From positions 35,256 to 99,255 of the forward strand of contig JADGPP010000002.1 of NCBI GenBank assembly GCA_017882375.1: a stretch of 64,000 nt of DNA. Direction: 5' to 3'. A model generated the notes under the pieces. The model was not told the DNA's origin and made no database searches. It saw only the letters and a program-made list of their open reading frames with translations. The DNA is from Solirubrobacteraceae bacterium. Lineage in GTDB: Bacteria > Actinomycetota > Thermoleophilia > Solirubrobacterales > Solirubrobacteraceae. Each line of letters opens with the position of its first letter. Position 1 is the first letter of the stretch. Below are positions 34,256 to 42,752 of the stretch, one piece after another. The translations under genes were made by a program, and so were the position numbers.

Positions 34256-35557
34256 TCAGGTGAGGCTGAGCACGCCGAGGGCGACGACGGACACGGCGAC
34301 CAGCGCGATCACGCCGGCGGTCAGCAGCGAGTCCAGGCGCCCGAGACGGTGCGCGCCCATCAGCTGGCCGTCGCGCGCGAGCGCGCGCAGGAAGGGCAGG
34401 ATCGCCAGCAGCAGCACCGCGTTGAGCGCCTGGGAGAGGAAGAGGATGGAGATCAACGGCGCGCCGGGTATGAGCACGAAGGTGATCGCGAGCAGGACGC
34501 TGGCGCCGTAGGCGCCGTAGAAGAGCGGCGCCTGGGAGAAGCTGTCATTGAGATCGGCGCTTTGCTCGAAGGTCTCGGCGACCGAGTAGGCGGTCGACAG
34601 TGGGACGACGGCGGCGGCGAGCAGCGCTGCGCCGACGAGGCCGAGGCCGAACAGCGTCTGCGCGGCGCTGCCGGCGAGCGGGCGCAGCGCGACCGCCGCG
34701 TCGCTCGCTTCGTGGATGTGGCGGCCATGCGCGTGCAGCGTGGCGGCGCAGGCGACGACGATGAACACGCCGATGACGCCGGTCAGCACGGCGCCGCTGA
34801 CGACGTCGACGCGCTCGTAGCCGAGGTCCTTGACCTTCAGGCGCTTGTCGACGGCATAGGACTGGATGAACGCCAGGCCCCACGGGGCGAGCGTGGTCCC
34901 GAGCGTCGCGACGACGACGAGCAGCCCGTGGCGCGTGGAGGGCAGATTGGGGACGACCAGCCCGCGAGCCGTGGCGCCCCAATCGGGGCCGGCGAGAAAG
35001 CCGGAGAAGATGTAGGCGAGGAAGATCGCGCTGAGCGCGAGCAGCACGTGCTCGACGCGGCCGAACGACCCGCGCAGCACGAGCACGCCGACGGCGAGCG
35101 CGGCGAAGGGAACGGTGAGGTAGCGGCTGGCGCCGGTGAGCACTTCCATGCCGGCCGCCACGCCGGCGAACTCAGCGCAGATCGTGCCGACGTTGGCGAC
35201 GACCAGCGCGCTCAGCGCGACGGTCGTGGCGCGCGTGCCGTAGCGCTCTCGCACGAGCCGCATCAGGCCCTTGCCGGTCACCACGCCGGTGCGCGCGGCG
35301 AGCTCGTGGAAGACGATCAACGCGACCGTGGAGAGCGCGAGCACCCACAGCAGGCGGTAGCCGAAGTCGGCGCCGAGGATCGAGTAGGTGGTGATCCCGG
35401 CGGGGTCGTCGTCGGACAGCCCGGCGAGCAGCCCCGGTCCCAGGACGGCCACCAGCGCCAGCACCCCCGCCCGACGCCCGCGCAGCGAGGCGAGCCTGCG
35501 ATGCGGGTGGCGAACTGCCAGGTGCGGCGGAGATGGACGGGGGCGACGACGTGCCAT
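34256..35557 (-). CDS. Nramp-family metal ion transporter with non-canonical metal site
   Basis: 433 residues with about 11 membrane helices. TM1 reads GLSDDDPAGITTYS, where canonical Nramp proteins have DPGN; the metal-binding Asp is kept but Asn is not. In TM6 the canonical Met-Pro-His segment reads TLAPWGLAFIQ. The remaining architecture (AANVGTICAEFAG-like TM3, PLSTAYSVAET) fits the family. Such proteins form a large bacterial branch related to Nramp whose preferred ion (Mn, Fe or Mg) is uncertain. The ATG at 35557 is chosen over a TTG at 35701 because the intervening residues are arginine-rich and lie close to the tRNA. Divergent from the tRNA gene. Confidence 0.85.
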   Translation of the reverse strand: MARRRPRPSPPHLAVRHPHRRLASLRGRRAGVLALVAVLGPGLLAGLSDDDPAGITTYSILGADFGYRLLWVLALSTVALIVFHELAARTGVVTGKGLMRLVRERYGTRATTVALSALVVANVGTICAEFAGVAAGMEVLTGASRYLTVPFAALAVGVLVLRGSFGRVEHVLLALSAIFLAYIFSGFLAGPDWGATARGLVVPNLPSTRHGLLVVVATLGTTLAPWGLAFIQSYAVDKRLKVKDLGYERVDVVSGAVLTGVIGVFIVVACAATLHAHGRHIHEASDAAVALRPLAGSAAQTLFGLGLVGAALLAAAVVPLSTAYSVAETFEQSADLNDSFSQAPLFYGAYGASVLLAITFVLIPGAPLISILFLSQALNAVLLLAILPFLRALARDGQLMGAHRLGRLDSLLTAGVIALVAVSVVALGVLSLT

Positions 35558-35732
35558 GCCGAACGCGAGATCTTGACGCGTTCGCGCCCCGCGGCCTGGC
35601 GCTCGGGCGCCGATGCCCGGGCAACGGCCCCGGCGGGCCCTCGAATACACTGGGCGACGGTGATCGCGACGCCTGCGAAGAGACGTCGGGCACCATTTCA
35701 ACGTGTGCGGGACGACCGACCGCCGCGACCCC

Positions 35733-35806
35733 GCCGGAGTAGCTCAGCTGGTTAGAGCAGCGGAATCATAATCCGCGTGTCGGGGGTTCGAGTCCCTCCT
35801 CCGGCA
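35733..35806 (+). tRNA. tRNA with CAT anticodon (elongator Met; Ile2 possible)
   Basis: 74 nt with a complete cloverleaf: acceptor GCCGGAG pairs with CTCCGGC, D-arm GCTC-AGCTGGTTA-GAGC, anticodon stem GCGGA/TCCGC around the loop ATCATAA (anticodon CAT), T-arm GGGGG-TTCGAGT-CCCTC, discriminator A. CCA is not encoded. The lack of the initiator C1-A72 mismatch excludes initiator Met. Elongator Met is most likely by overall form, but a lysidine-modified Ile tRNA has the same anticodon. A 6-bp GC hairpin (CCCGGA/TCCGGG, 35833-35850) just downstream may end transcription. Confidence 0.95.
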
Positions 35807-35934
35807 TCGCCAGAAGCCCTGCGCGGAGCACTCCCGGAGCTGGGTCCGGGGGGCGCTCATCGCCATCATCGGCGGCTACGGCTAGCGTGCCCAATCCGTC
35901 CGGCCGCTTCGGGCCGTTGGCGGTCTGTAACGAG

Positions 35935-36147
35935 ATGAGCGAACCATCGACCGCAACCACCCGGACCACCCTCACACAGGGGCCGCTGCTCCGTCCCGAG
36001 GAGGCCGCGAGCCTGCTGTCGGTCAGAACGAGCTGGATCTATGAGGCGGTGCGCGCAGGCCGGGTGCCCTGCCTTCGAGTCGGGCGCCATATCCGCTTCA
36101 CGCGCCCCATGCTCGAAGATTGGCTCGCCGAGCAGGCCAAGCTCTAG
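35935..36147 (+). CDS. Excisionase-type helix-turn-helix DNA-binding protein
   Basis: About 70 residues of the HTH_17 / Xis class: LLRPEEAASLLSVRTSWIYEAVRAGRVPCLRVGRHIRFTR is the winged-helix core (the conserved eaA-x-LL-V-xx-W-IY-xx-xxG-xIP-x-xR-xG-xx-R-F pattern), ending DWLAEQAKL. The ATG at 35935 is preferred (GAG upstream) over a GTG at 35887. Proteins of this type are the recombination directionality factors or small regulators of integrated elements. It lies 129 nt after a tRNA gene, a common integration site, yet no integrase is in the window, so it may be a remnant or a stand-alone regulator. Confidence 0.8.
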   Translation: MSEPSTATTRTTLTQGPLLRPEEAASLLSVRTSWIYEAVRAGRVPCLRVGRHIRFTRPMLEDWLAEQAKL

Positions 36148-36210
36148 CCAGAGGCCGCCTACCGTGGGTGGCGCTGCACCCGTGGTCAATGATGCTTGGG
36201 GGCGCTTGAC

Positions 36211-36911
36211 TTACTCGCTTGGGGCGTTGGCGCTCATCTCCCGCAGCCGGGGTAGGACGACGGCATCCGCGCGGGCCTGGCTGGCGGCATCCGGCGCTAG
36301 CGCCCCGAATACGCCGTCGGGAAATCGAGGATGGCTGAGCAGGAGCGCAAGTTCGTCTGCCAGATAGGCGCGCAGCTCGGGGGCGGCATCGCGGACTTCG
36401 CCGACGAGCTCCTCACGGCCGTCGGCGAGGACGATGATGTCGGCGAGGTCGCGGCTGGCGAGGAAGTCCCCGTTCCCGCGGCCCTTGAACGCCTCGATCT
36501 TGGTGGCGAGCAGATAGGCCGGCGGGGCGGCGCGGATCTTCGCACCGGAGGGCAGCTCGCGCTCGATCGCGTGGGGGATTGCGGCTGCCTGCCAGCGGTT
36601 GGCGAACCCGAGGATGCTCGGGTCGGAGGGCATCGCGTCGAGGATCAGCCGGTGTCGCTGTGGCGCCAGCGGCAGATGACGGCGTCGATCTGGTCCTCGT
36701 TGAAGCGCAGAGATCGCAGACGCTCCTCGAAGGCGTAGAAGGCGGAGCGGGTCGTGACCTCGACGACGACGTCGACGTCCATGGTCGGGCGCACAGGTGG
36801 CGCTCCCGGGTCGGTGATCCACAGGGCGACGCTCGCGCCGCCGAGGAAGACCACCTGATCGAGCACAGGCTCAAGCGTGGCAGCGGCGAGCTCGAGAAGC
36901 TCAACGCTCAC
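36211..36911 (-). pseudogene. AbiEii-like nucleotidyltransferase, interrupted by a frameshift
   Basis: The N-terminal 88 residues (36911-36645) contain FLGGASVALWITDPG and RPTMDVDVVVEV, the Gly-Gly...Asp-x-Asp nucleotidyltransferase pattern of the AbiEii / DUF1814 group, and stop at a TGA after CRWRHSDTG. The homologous protein continues in the next frame from LILDAMPSDPSILGFANRW through YLLATKIEAFKGRG, DLADIIVLADGR to 36211. One missing base at 36645-36650 (GGCTG where GGCCTG would join the parts) explains the split. Whole length about 233 residues. The start overlaps the winged-helix gene by 4 nt. It could be a real pseudogene, a phase-variable state or a sequencing error. Confidence 0.75.
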
Positions 36912-37426
36912 GCGGGCACCGCTGTGCCGGCGAGCCGCTCACGGAGCAGCTTGCCAGCCAGCCCGCGCACGCGCGCGTCACCGAGGCGCAGAGCGTCGAT
37001 CAATGCAAGGCGCTCGGCTAGAGCCGGGTCGCGGCGAGCGATCTCAGGAGCGCAGGCGTGCAGCGGCGCCAGCGCGATGCCCCTGGCCTGACCCATCGGA
37101 TCAGGCCAGACGAGAGGTAGCTCGTTCGTCGGGGCGAGCTCTGCGGCCAGGGGCGACGCAGACCACGCGGTCGGAATGCCCCGGGTCTCGCCGCCGAGCA
37201 CAGGCGGGAACACATACTTGACCGCGTGCACGAGGAACTCTTCGGCCTGGCTGGCGTTCACGCGCCGGCGTTTGGGGTCCAGCAGCCCGGCGTCCGTAAG
37301 ACGGACGATCGAACGATGGATCACGCTGCGGGGAATACCGATCTCGGCCTCGAGCGAGCGCACCGTCCAGTCCGCGGGTTCGGCGGCCAGCTTGAGCAGC
37401 ACGACGATGTCCTCGCCCTTGAGCAT
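36908..37426 (-). CDS. Winged-helix regulator paired with the nucleotidyltransferase (antitoxin-like)
   Basis: 172 residues from the ATG at 37426. Residues 5-65 form a winged helix (GEDIVVLLKLA, SLEAEIGIPRSVIHRSIVRL as recognition region, DAGLLDPKRRRVN as wing). The remainder, with YVFPPVLGGETRGIPTAWS and LPLVWPDPMGQARGIALAPL, is a conserved-looking effector part of unknown role. The stop overlaps the nucleotidyltransferase start by 4 nt, as in AbiEi-AbiEii type IV toxin-antitoxin operons. A perfect 26-bp palindrome lies 19 nt upstream of the start, suggesting autoregulation. The protein is not a recognisable AbiEi, so antitoxin function is inferred from position. Confidence 0.7.
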   Translation of the reverse strand: MLKGEDIVVLLKLAAEPADWTVRSLEAEIGIPRSVIHRSIVRLTDAGLLDPKRRRVNASQAEEFLVHAVKYVFPPVLGGETRGIPTAWSASPLAAELAPTNELPLVWPDPMGQARGIALAPLHACAPEIARRDPALAERLALIDALRLGDARVRGLAGKLLRERLAGTAVPA

Positions 37427-37444
37427 GGGCACAGAATAGCAGCT

Positions 37445-37470
37445 CGTCCCTAGTCCCGGGACTAGGGACG
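37445..37470. promoter_or_regulatory. Perfect 26-bp palindromic operator candidate
   Basis: CGTCCCTAGTCCC at 37445-37457 is followed directly by its exact complement at 37458-37470. Each half also contains GTCCC twice. It lies 19 nt before the ATG at 37426, with TATTCT on the minus strand between palindrome and start as a possible -10 element, so a bound dimer would cover the -35 region. It is also 102 nt ahead of the divergent DUF4160 gene. Confidence 0.75.
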
Positions 37471-37571
37471 TAGATTGTCGGCACTTCGGGGTGCAAAGGC
37501 CTCGGGCGGAATCACGGTGCCAATCGCGTCGAGCCATCGTCGCCCATGACCCTCATATCGACCGGCGCCTG

Positions 37572-37835
37572 ATGCCGCGGATCTGCGCCTTCTACGGGAT
37601 CGTGATCCGCATGTACTGGAACGAGCGCGATCATCCGGTAGCCCACTTCCATGCCGAATACGACGGGCGCAGCGCGTCGGTCGCAATCGACGGCACGGTG
37701 CTCGCCGGGAGCCTTCCGCCCCGAGCTGTCAGGTTGGTCCGCCGGTGGGTTCACCTGCACCACGACGAGCTGGTGGCGAACTGGAGGCGTGCTCGGCTGC
37801 ATGAGCCCCTCGCGCCGATCGACCCTCTCCCCTAA
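37572..37835 (+). CDS. DUF4160 protein
   Basis: 87 residues beginning MPRICAFYGIVIRMYWNE, the hallmark of DUF4160, with HPVAHFHAEYDG and the C-terminal LVRRWVHLHHDELVANW. The family is small, soluble and usually encoded with a DUF2442 partner, an arrangement proposed as toxin-antitoxin. The ATG at 37572 is chosen because the preceding in-frame residues are not family-like. DUF2442 begins 9 nt downstream. Function is unproven. Confidence 0.85.
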   Translation: MPRICAFYGIVIRMYWNERDHPVAHFHAEYDGRSASVAIDGTVLAGSLPPRAVRLVRRWVHLHHDELVANWRRARLHEPLAPIDPLP

Positions 37836-37844
37836 CATCGAATC

Positions 37845-38117
37845 GTGACCACTATCCCCCCACTCGTCCACGTCACAGGCGTCGAGCTGATCGGTGAGCA
37901 CGACCTACGCCTGACGTTCGAGGACGGCACAGTCGGCGACGTCAGCTTCGGCGACGACGAGTGGACAGGCGTGTTCGAGCCACTGCGCGACCCCGCGCGC
38001 TTCGCGAAGGTGCACATCGAAGGAGGGACGATCGTCTGGCCCGAGGACGGCCTCGACATGGCGCCTGAGCCGCTGTACGCCGAGGCGAAGCGGCGCCAGG
38101 TGGCCCAACAACTGTAG
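37845..38117 (+). CDS. DUF2442 protein
   Basis: 90 residues from a GTG start. The pattern HVTGVELIGEHDLRLTFEDG, then GDVSFGDDEWTGVFEPLRDPARFAKVHIEGGTIVWPEDGLDMAPEPLY is the compact beta fold of DUF2442. It is the usual neighbour of DUF4160 and follows it by 9 nt. The two are the last genes of the accessory island. A 264-nt stretch after it holds no gene I can support. Confidence 0.85.
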   Translation: MTTIPPLVHVTGVELIGEHDLRLTFEDGTVGDVSFGDDEWTGVFEPLRDPARFAKVHIEGGTIVWPEDGLDMAPEPLYAEAKRRQVAQQL

Positions 38118-38381
38118 ACACGGCCCGTCGCCACGGCAGTACAAGGTCGACCACGCGCTGGGCTGAGCACCGACTTGCCATGGCCCCGCGTCAGGCGTAG
38201 CATCGAACCCGCAAAAGGCCACACCCGCTTCTGCGAACCAGCCTGCAGGGCACCGCCGGCCGAGATGCCTGCGGCGACCTACCGGACCGCTTCTCCCAAG
38301 CGACGTAGAGCCGTTCACGACGAGAGTTGCTCGGAGGGCCTCCATGGGGGCAGTCCGCGGGCGATCAAGGAGGTTCGCACC

Positions 38382-39359
38382 ATGTACGTGTCCGACGATC
38401 GAGGCGACGATGCCTTGCCGTCCACAGCTGTCGGCGACCGCCCCGCCGAGATGGTCCCGATCGAGCACGAGGCAGCGGAGCGCGTGGCCAACGCCCTTGT
38501 GATCGCGCTGCCGCTCGCTGCGGTCGTGCTGGCCGCCTGGCTGGCTTGGGGTGGCAGCTTGCATTGGCAGGATCTGCTCGTGCTGCTGATCACCTACGTG
38601 TTCACGGGCATGGGCATCACGGTCGGGTTCCACCGCCTGTTCACGCATCGCAGCTTCGAGACGACCCGCACGCTGCGGATCGCGTTCGCGCTGCTGGGCT
38701 CGATGGCGGTCGAGGGGCCACTGATCGAGTGGGTCTCCACGCATCGCAAGCACCACCGATTCTCAGATCTCCCCGGCGACCCCCACAGCCCGCACGCCGA
38801 GCGCTCGGCCGGCTTGCGCGGGGCGCTGGGCGGGCTCGTCCACGCACACTTCGGTTGGATGTTCCGCGGCCAGGACATCGCCAACCCGCGCCGCTACGCC
38901 AAGGACCTGCTCGCCGACGGCGACCTTCGCTTCATCAGCCGCACGTTCCCGCTGTGGGTGCTGGTGGGGCTGGCGCTCCCGTTCGGGCTGGGCGTAGCGC
39001 TGACCGGCTCGCTTGTCGGCGGCCTGACGGGGCTGCTGTGGGGCGGTGCCGTGCGCATCTTCCTGCTGCACCACGCGACGTTCAGCATCAACTCGCTGTG
39101 CCACTTCTTCGGCCGGCGGTCGTTTGCCACGGGCGATCAGTCGCGCAACCTGGCGTGGCTGGCGCCGATCACCTTCGGCGAGGCCTGGCACAACAACCAC
39201 CACGCCTTTCCGACCTCCGCGCGCCACGGGCTCGGACGTCGCCAGCTCGACCCCGGCGCGTGGCTGATCGGGGGGCTCGAGCGCCTTCGCCTGGCGTGGG
39301 CGGTCGTGCGCGTGCGCCCCGAGCATCAGCGGGCCAAGCGGGTCGCCGGGGCTGCGTAG
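38382..39359 (+). CDS. Acyl-CoA / acyl-lipid delta-9-type fatty acid desaturase
   Basis: 325-residue membrane di-iron desaturase. The three histidine boxes are GFHRLFTHRSF, STHRKHHRFSD and AWHNNHHAFP, with the fourth His-bearing residue in LLHHATFSINSLCHFFG, as in stearoyl-CoA desaturases. Four membrane helices are grouped as two hairpins. The start is decided by a perfect AAGGAGG at 38367-38373, 8 nt before the ATG at 38382; a longer in-frame start at 38175 has no such site. It introduces a double bond into a saturated acyl chain using oxygen and electrons from a partner not seen nearby. It is followed after 145 nt by the fusion enzyme. Confidence 0.92.
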   Translation: MYVSDDRGDDALPSTAVGDRPAEMVPIEHEAAERVANALVIALPLAAVVLAAWLAWGGSLHWQDLLVLLITYVFTGMGITVGFHRLFTHRSFETTRTLRIAFALLGSMAVEGPLIEWVSTHRKHHRFSDLPGDPHSPHAERSAGLRGALGGLVHAHFGWMFRGQDIANPRRYAKDLLADGDLRFISRTFPLWVLVGLALPFGLGVALTGSLVGGLTGLLWGGAVRIFLLHHATFSINSLCHFFGRRSFATGDQSRNLAWLAPITFGEAWHNNHHAFPTSARHGLGRRQLDPGAWLIGGLERLRLAWAVVRVRPEHQRAKRVAGAA

Positions 39360-39504
39360 CACCGGCCGCCACGGCTTCGCAGCGTGACCCTACGCCGCTG
39401 GCCGCCCGATCCGAGGAGGCGGATCGGCGATCTCCGCGGGGCCGTGCGATTACGCTTCCGGCCCCAACGCGCACCGCCGCAGAGCAGGAGACGCCTCGAC
39501 CGCC

Positions 39505-41991
39505 ATGAACGACACCCCCCGCCCCACGCCGATCGTCGACGCGCTTGGCGTGACCGCCGACGCCAAGGTGCGCGCCGGGGAAGCCCTGCCCCTGGCCGCC
39601 CGCCACCTCGACCCATCGCTCGTCGACGTGCTGCGCATCCTCGGCTTCGACAAGCAGTACGCCTCGGCCCAGGGGTCCTATCTGTATGACACGGCGGGCC
39701 GGGCGTATCTCGACTTCCACACCGGCGAGGGGTTCTCGAGCCTTGGTCACAACCATCCCGGCGTGCGAGAGGTGCTTCAGGCCACGCTCGACGCCGACCT
39801 GGTCGACGGCGTGCAGATCCACTACTCGCCGCTGGCCGGCATGCTCGCCGAAGCGCTGTCGCAGCGTCTGCCCCACGGACTCGACGCCGTGTTCTTCACG
39901 AGCACGGGCGCCGAGGCCGTGGACTCGGCGATGAAGTTCGCGCGCGCGGCGACGGGGCGACCGCGCCTGATCTCCTGCGACAACGGCTTTCACGGTGTCA
40001 CGCTCGGGCCACTGTCGCTTGTCGGCGACGAGTTCTTCAAGGAGGGCTTCGGCCCGCTGCTGCCCGGCTGCGCGCGCGTTCCCCTCGGTGACCTCGCGCG
40101 CTTGGAGGCGCAGCTGCGAACGAAGGATGTCGCGGCCTTCATCGTCGAGCCGATCCAAGGCCGCATGGTGACGCTCCCACCCGCCGGCTATCTGCAGGGC
40201 GCACAGGAGCTGTGCCGGCGCTACGGCACGATGTTCGTGATCGACGAGATCCAGACCGGCCTCGGACGCACGGGCAAGTGGTTCGCGCTCGAGCACTGGG
40301 GACTGCAGCCGGACTTCGTGCTCGTCGGCAAGGCGCTCAGCGGCGGCTACATGCCGGTCGCCGCGATGGTCACGACCAGGGAGACCTACCAGAAGGCCGT
40401 GGGAACGCTGGAGCGCAGCTACGTGCATCAGTCGACGTTCGGGCGCAATCGCCTGTCGATGGCGGCGGGTCTGGCGGCGATGCGGATCATCGAGCGCGAT
40501 CAGTTGGTCGAGCACGCCGCGCGGATGGGCGGCCTGCTGCTGGACGGGCTCAGCGAGCTGCAGGGGCGCTACGAGATGATCAAGGACGTTCGCGCCAGCG
40601 GGCTGATGATCGGCATCGAGCTCGGCGCGCCGAGCTCCCGCGCTGCGCGGCTGAACTGGCGTCTGATCCACATGGCCAGCGAGGGGCTGTTTCCGCAGCT
40701 GATCGTCATCCCTCTGCATCGCGACCACGGCGTGATCACGATGGCCGCCGGCAAGAACGACGTGATCAAGCTGCTGCCGCCGCTGACGCTCTCAGAAAGC
40801 GAGGCGCGGAGCTTTCTCGGCGCGCTCGACGCCGTGCTCGCCGACTGTCACGGCGCTGCCGGCAAGAACTGGGGCGTCGTGCGCGACATCGCCACCTCGA
40901 CGCTGCGTCGCCGGCCGCCGCCGGACGCGCCTGTCGGCGACTGGACCCCGTCTCGCGGCAAGCCGGTCGATCCGTCGCGTGACGACGTCTGCCTGGTCAC
41001 CGGTGCGACCGGGTTCATCGGCGGGCGCCTGGCGAGACGACTGGTGCAGGAAGGTCATCCGGTGCGTTGCCTGGTGCGCGCGAGCAGCGACACGTCGCTG
41101 CTGGACGAGCTGGATGTCGAGATCGCCGTCGGCGATCTGACCAGCGGTCACTCGCTCGCCCGCGCGGTGGACGGCTGCGACTACGTCTTTCACTGCGGCG
41201 CGCTGGTATCGGACTGGGCCACCAAGCAAGAGATCATCCGAACCAACGTCGAGGGCACGCGGAGCCTGCTCGAAGCCTGCGTCGACGCGTCGGTACAGCG
41301 CTTCATCCATTTCAGCACGACGGACGTCTACGGCTATCCCGGCGGCGCGGAGATCGACGAGGCCTACGCTTCCGGGCGCTTTCGCAACTGGTATGCGCAG
41401 ACGAAGCTGGAGGCCGAGACGGAAGTCCGTCGCGTGGAAGGGTCACACGCGCTGGACGCCGTCATCCTGCGCCCGGCGACCGTCTACGGACCCGGCTCGA
41501 CGGATCTCGTCGGCGAGATCGCGCGCGCGATCCGCGCGCGCAACATGCTGCTGGTCGACGGAGGGCGCGCGGTCGCGGGCCTCTGCTACGTCGACAACCT
41601 CGTGGACGCCGCGCTTCTCGCGCTCCGCCACCAAGCCGCGCCCGGCCACGCCTTCAACGTCAGTGACGGCCTCGGCGTCACCTGGAGGGAGTTCACCGAT
41701 GGCCTGGCCGAGGGCCTCGGTTGCTCGAAGGTCCGTTGGAGCCTGCCCTACTGGGCGGCCAACAGCGTCGGCTTCTCGCTCGAGCACGGCTACCGGTTGC
41801 TGCGCAGGACGACCGGCCTGAACGCGCCGCCTCTGCTCTCCCGTCAAGCGGTGCAGGTCCTCGGAAAGAACCAGGACTTCAGCAATCGCAAAGCGCGAGA
41901 GGTGCTTGGTTGGGAGCCGCGTGTCGAGTACTCGGCCGGCCTGGAGGCGACGCTCGCCTGGCTGAGGACCGAGCACCTCGAGCACGCCTGA
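39505..41991 (+). CDS. Class III aminotransferase fused to an NAD-dependent epimerase / 3-beta-HSD-like dehydratase
   Basis: 828 residues. Residues 1-440: PLP-dependent class III aminotransferase with [47 protein letters not shown] (Asp for the PLP ring) and [17 protein letters not shown] (Schiff-base Lys). Residues 485-828: extended short-chain dehydrogenase with [45 protein letters not shown] and the catalytic [11 protein letters not shown] (Tyr-x-x-x-Lys). Linker about 445-480. Both active sites look complete. The pairing suggests a route that makes an amine or aldehyde and then acts on a beta-hydroxy or sugar-like product; polyketide, lipid or cell-wall precursors are possible. The desaturase upstream hints at lipid, but this is inference. 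Start ATG preceded by GGAGACGCC. Confidence 0.8.
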   Translation: MNDTPRPTPIVDALGVTADAKVRAGEALPLAARHLDPSLVDVLRILGFDKQYASAQGSYLYDTAGRAYLDFHTGEGFSSLGHNHPGVREVLQATLDADLVDGVQIHYSPLAGMLAEALSQRLPHGLDAVFFTSTGAEAVDSAMKFARAATGRPRLISCDNGFHGVTLGPLSLVGDEFFKEGFGPLLPGCARVPLGDLARLEAQLRTKDVAAFIVEPIQGRMVTLPPAGYLQGAQELCRRYGTMFVIDEIQTGLGRTGKWFALEHWGLQPDFVLVGKALSGGYMPVAAMVTTRETYQKAVGTLERSYVHQSTFGRNRLSMAAGLAAMRIIERDQLVEHAARMGGLLLDGLSELQGRYEMIKDVRASGLMIGIELGAPSSRAARLNWRLIHMASEGLFPQLIVIPLHRDHGVITMAAGKNDVIKLLPPLTLSESEARSFLGALDAVLADCHGAAGKNWGVVRDIATSTLRRRPPPDAPVGDWTPSRGKPVDPSRDDVCLVTGATGFIGGRLARRLVQEGHPVRCLVRASSDTSLLDELDVEIAVGDLTSGHSLARAVDGCDYVFHCGALVSDWATKQEIIRTNVEGTRSLLEACVDASVQRFIHFSTTDVYGYPGGAEIDEAYASGRFRNWYAQTKLEAETEVRRVEGSHALDAVILRPATVYGPGSTDLVGEIARAIRARNMLLVDGGRAVAGLCYVDNLVDAALLALRHQAAPGHAFNVSDGLGVTWREFTDGLAEGLGCSKVRWSLPYWAANSVGFSLEHGYRLLRRTTGLNAPPLLSRQAVQVLGKNQDFSNRKAREVLGWEPRVEYSAGLEATLAWLRTEHLEHA

Positions 41992-42070
41992 CGAGGTCGA
42001 CGGCGACGGGCATCGACTCGGCCGGACGTTCCCCCGCTTTCAACTCGCCTCGCCTGGCCACGACACCATC

Positions 42071-42099
42071 GCAGAGGCTCCGCCGGGTGGAGCCTCTGC
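42071..42099. terminator. Bidirectional hairpin between convergent genes
   Basis: Perfect 11-bp inverted repeat: GCAGAGGCTCC at 42071-42081 and its complement at 42089-42099, with a 7-nt loop. It lies between the fusion enzyme stop (41991) and the secreted protein stop (42114). No U-tract on either side. Confidence 0.65.
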
Positions 42100-42113
42100 G
42101 CTGGCTTACGTTC

Positions 42114-42659
42114 CTAGGCGATCGTGAACGGCGTCGTCCCGGTCACGTCGATTCGCTTGAGCTTGTTCTTCTTGGTGCACGGTTCACCTTTGCCCTTGAA
42201 CACACTCGTGCCCGACAGGGTGCTCGACATGCTCAGGCCTTCGAACGGCCCCGAGGTAACCGTTCCACTCAGCGTGAAACCGGAGCTCGGGCTGCCCGTG
42301 ACCACGAGCGTGCCCTGCGAGTTGCCATGGCCGTGTCCCCACTTGAGGATCACCGTGCCTTCTGAGGTCGCCCCTCCGGCGTCCAAGGAGGCGCAAGTCA
42401 CGCCAGCGGTCGTCTTGAGGTGCGCCACGTACGTCGCCGACGCTCCCGTGCTGCCGGTGCATCCCGACAGCGCGCCCTTGATCGTGATGTTCTGCACCTT
42501 TGCGACTTCTTCGATGCCCGGAGACAGCGTCGCAACGCCACTGTCCGATGAACACGTCGTCCCCGTTTCTTCGGCGGCTCCGGCCGACACCGCGGCGAAA
42601 CCGGCGCACCCGATTGCCGCCAGAGCGACCAGAATGAGCTTCAGCACAAGCTTTTGCAC
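42114..42659 (-). CDS. Secreted protein of unknown function
   Basis: 181 residues. A signal peptide is clear: Lys near the start, then LILVALAAIGCAGFAAVSAG, cleavage after AGA near residue 29. A Cys at about residue 19 lies inside the hydrophobic core, so lipidation is not certain. The mature part is Ser/Thr/Gly-rich beta-type sequence (GTVTSGPFEGLSMSSTLSGT) with several Cys that could pair (TTCSSDSG, SGCTGSTG, VTCASLD, EPCTKKN). The GTG start has GGAGGG 5 nt upstream. It lies 93 nt after the membrane-bound sigma factor gene on the same strand and could be a target of it. The family is unknown to me. Confidence 0.65.
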   Translation of the reverse strand: MQKLVLKLILVALAAIGCAGFAAVSAGAAEETGTTCSSDSGVATLSPGIEEVAKVQNITIKGALSGCTGSTGASATYVAHLKTTAGVTCASLDAGGATSEGTVILKWGHGHGNSQGTLVVTGSPSSGFTLSGTVTSGPFEGLSMSSTLSGTSVFKGKGEPCTKKNKLKRIDVTGTTPFTIA

Positions 42660-42752
42660 AGCTTCCCTCCTACCTCGTTTTCAGGATCGCCCTTGCTAGG
42701 TGGCAACCGTATTAACGTGACGGGGCCGCGGAGATTGGGAGGGGACCGGGAC

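Noticed and set aside
35766-35975. Minus-strand open frame of 69 codons across the tRNA gene
   Set aside because: It is the antisense of the tRNA and its flank; the PEEGLEPPTRGL-type ending is a familiar artefact of tRNA antisense translation.
35807-38200. Second copy of the tRNA 3' end that would mark an element boundary
   Set aside because: I looked for the T-arm/acceptor sequence downstream and did not find a copy, so no attachment site is annotated.
38175-38381. Upstream extension of the desaturase frame to 38175
   Set aside because: The residues are not family-like and the perfect AAGGAGG site precedes the ATG at 38382.
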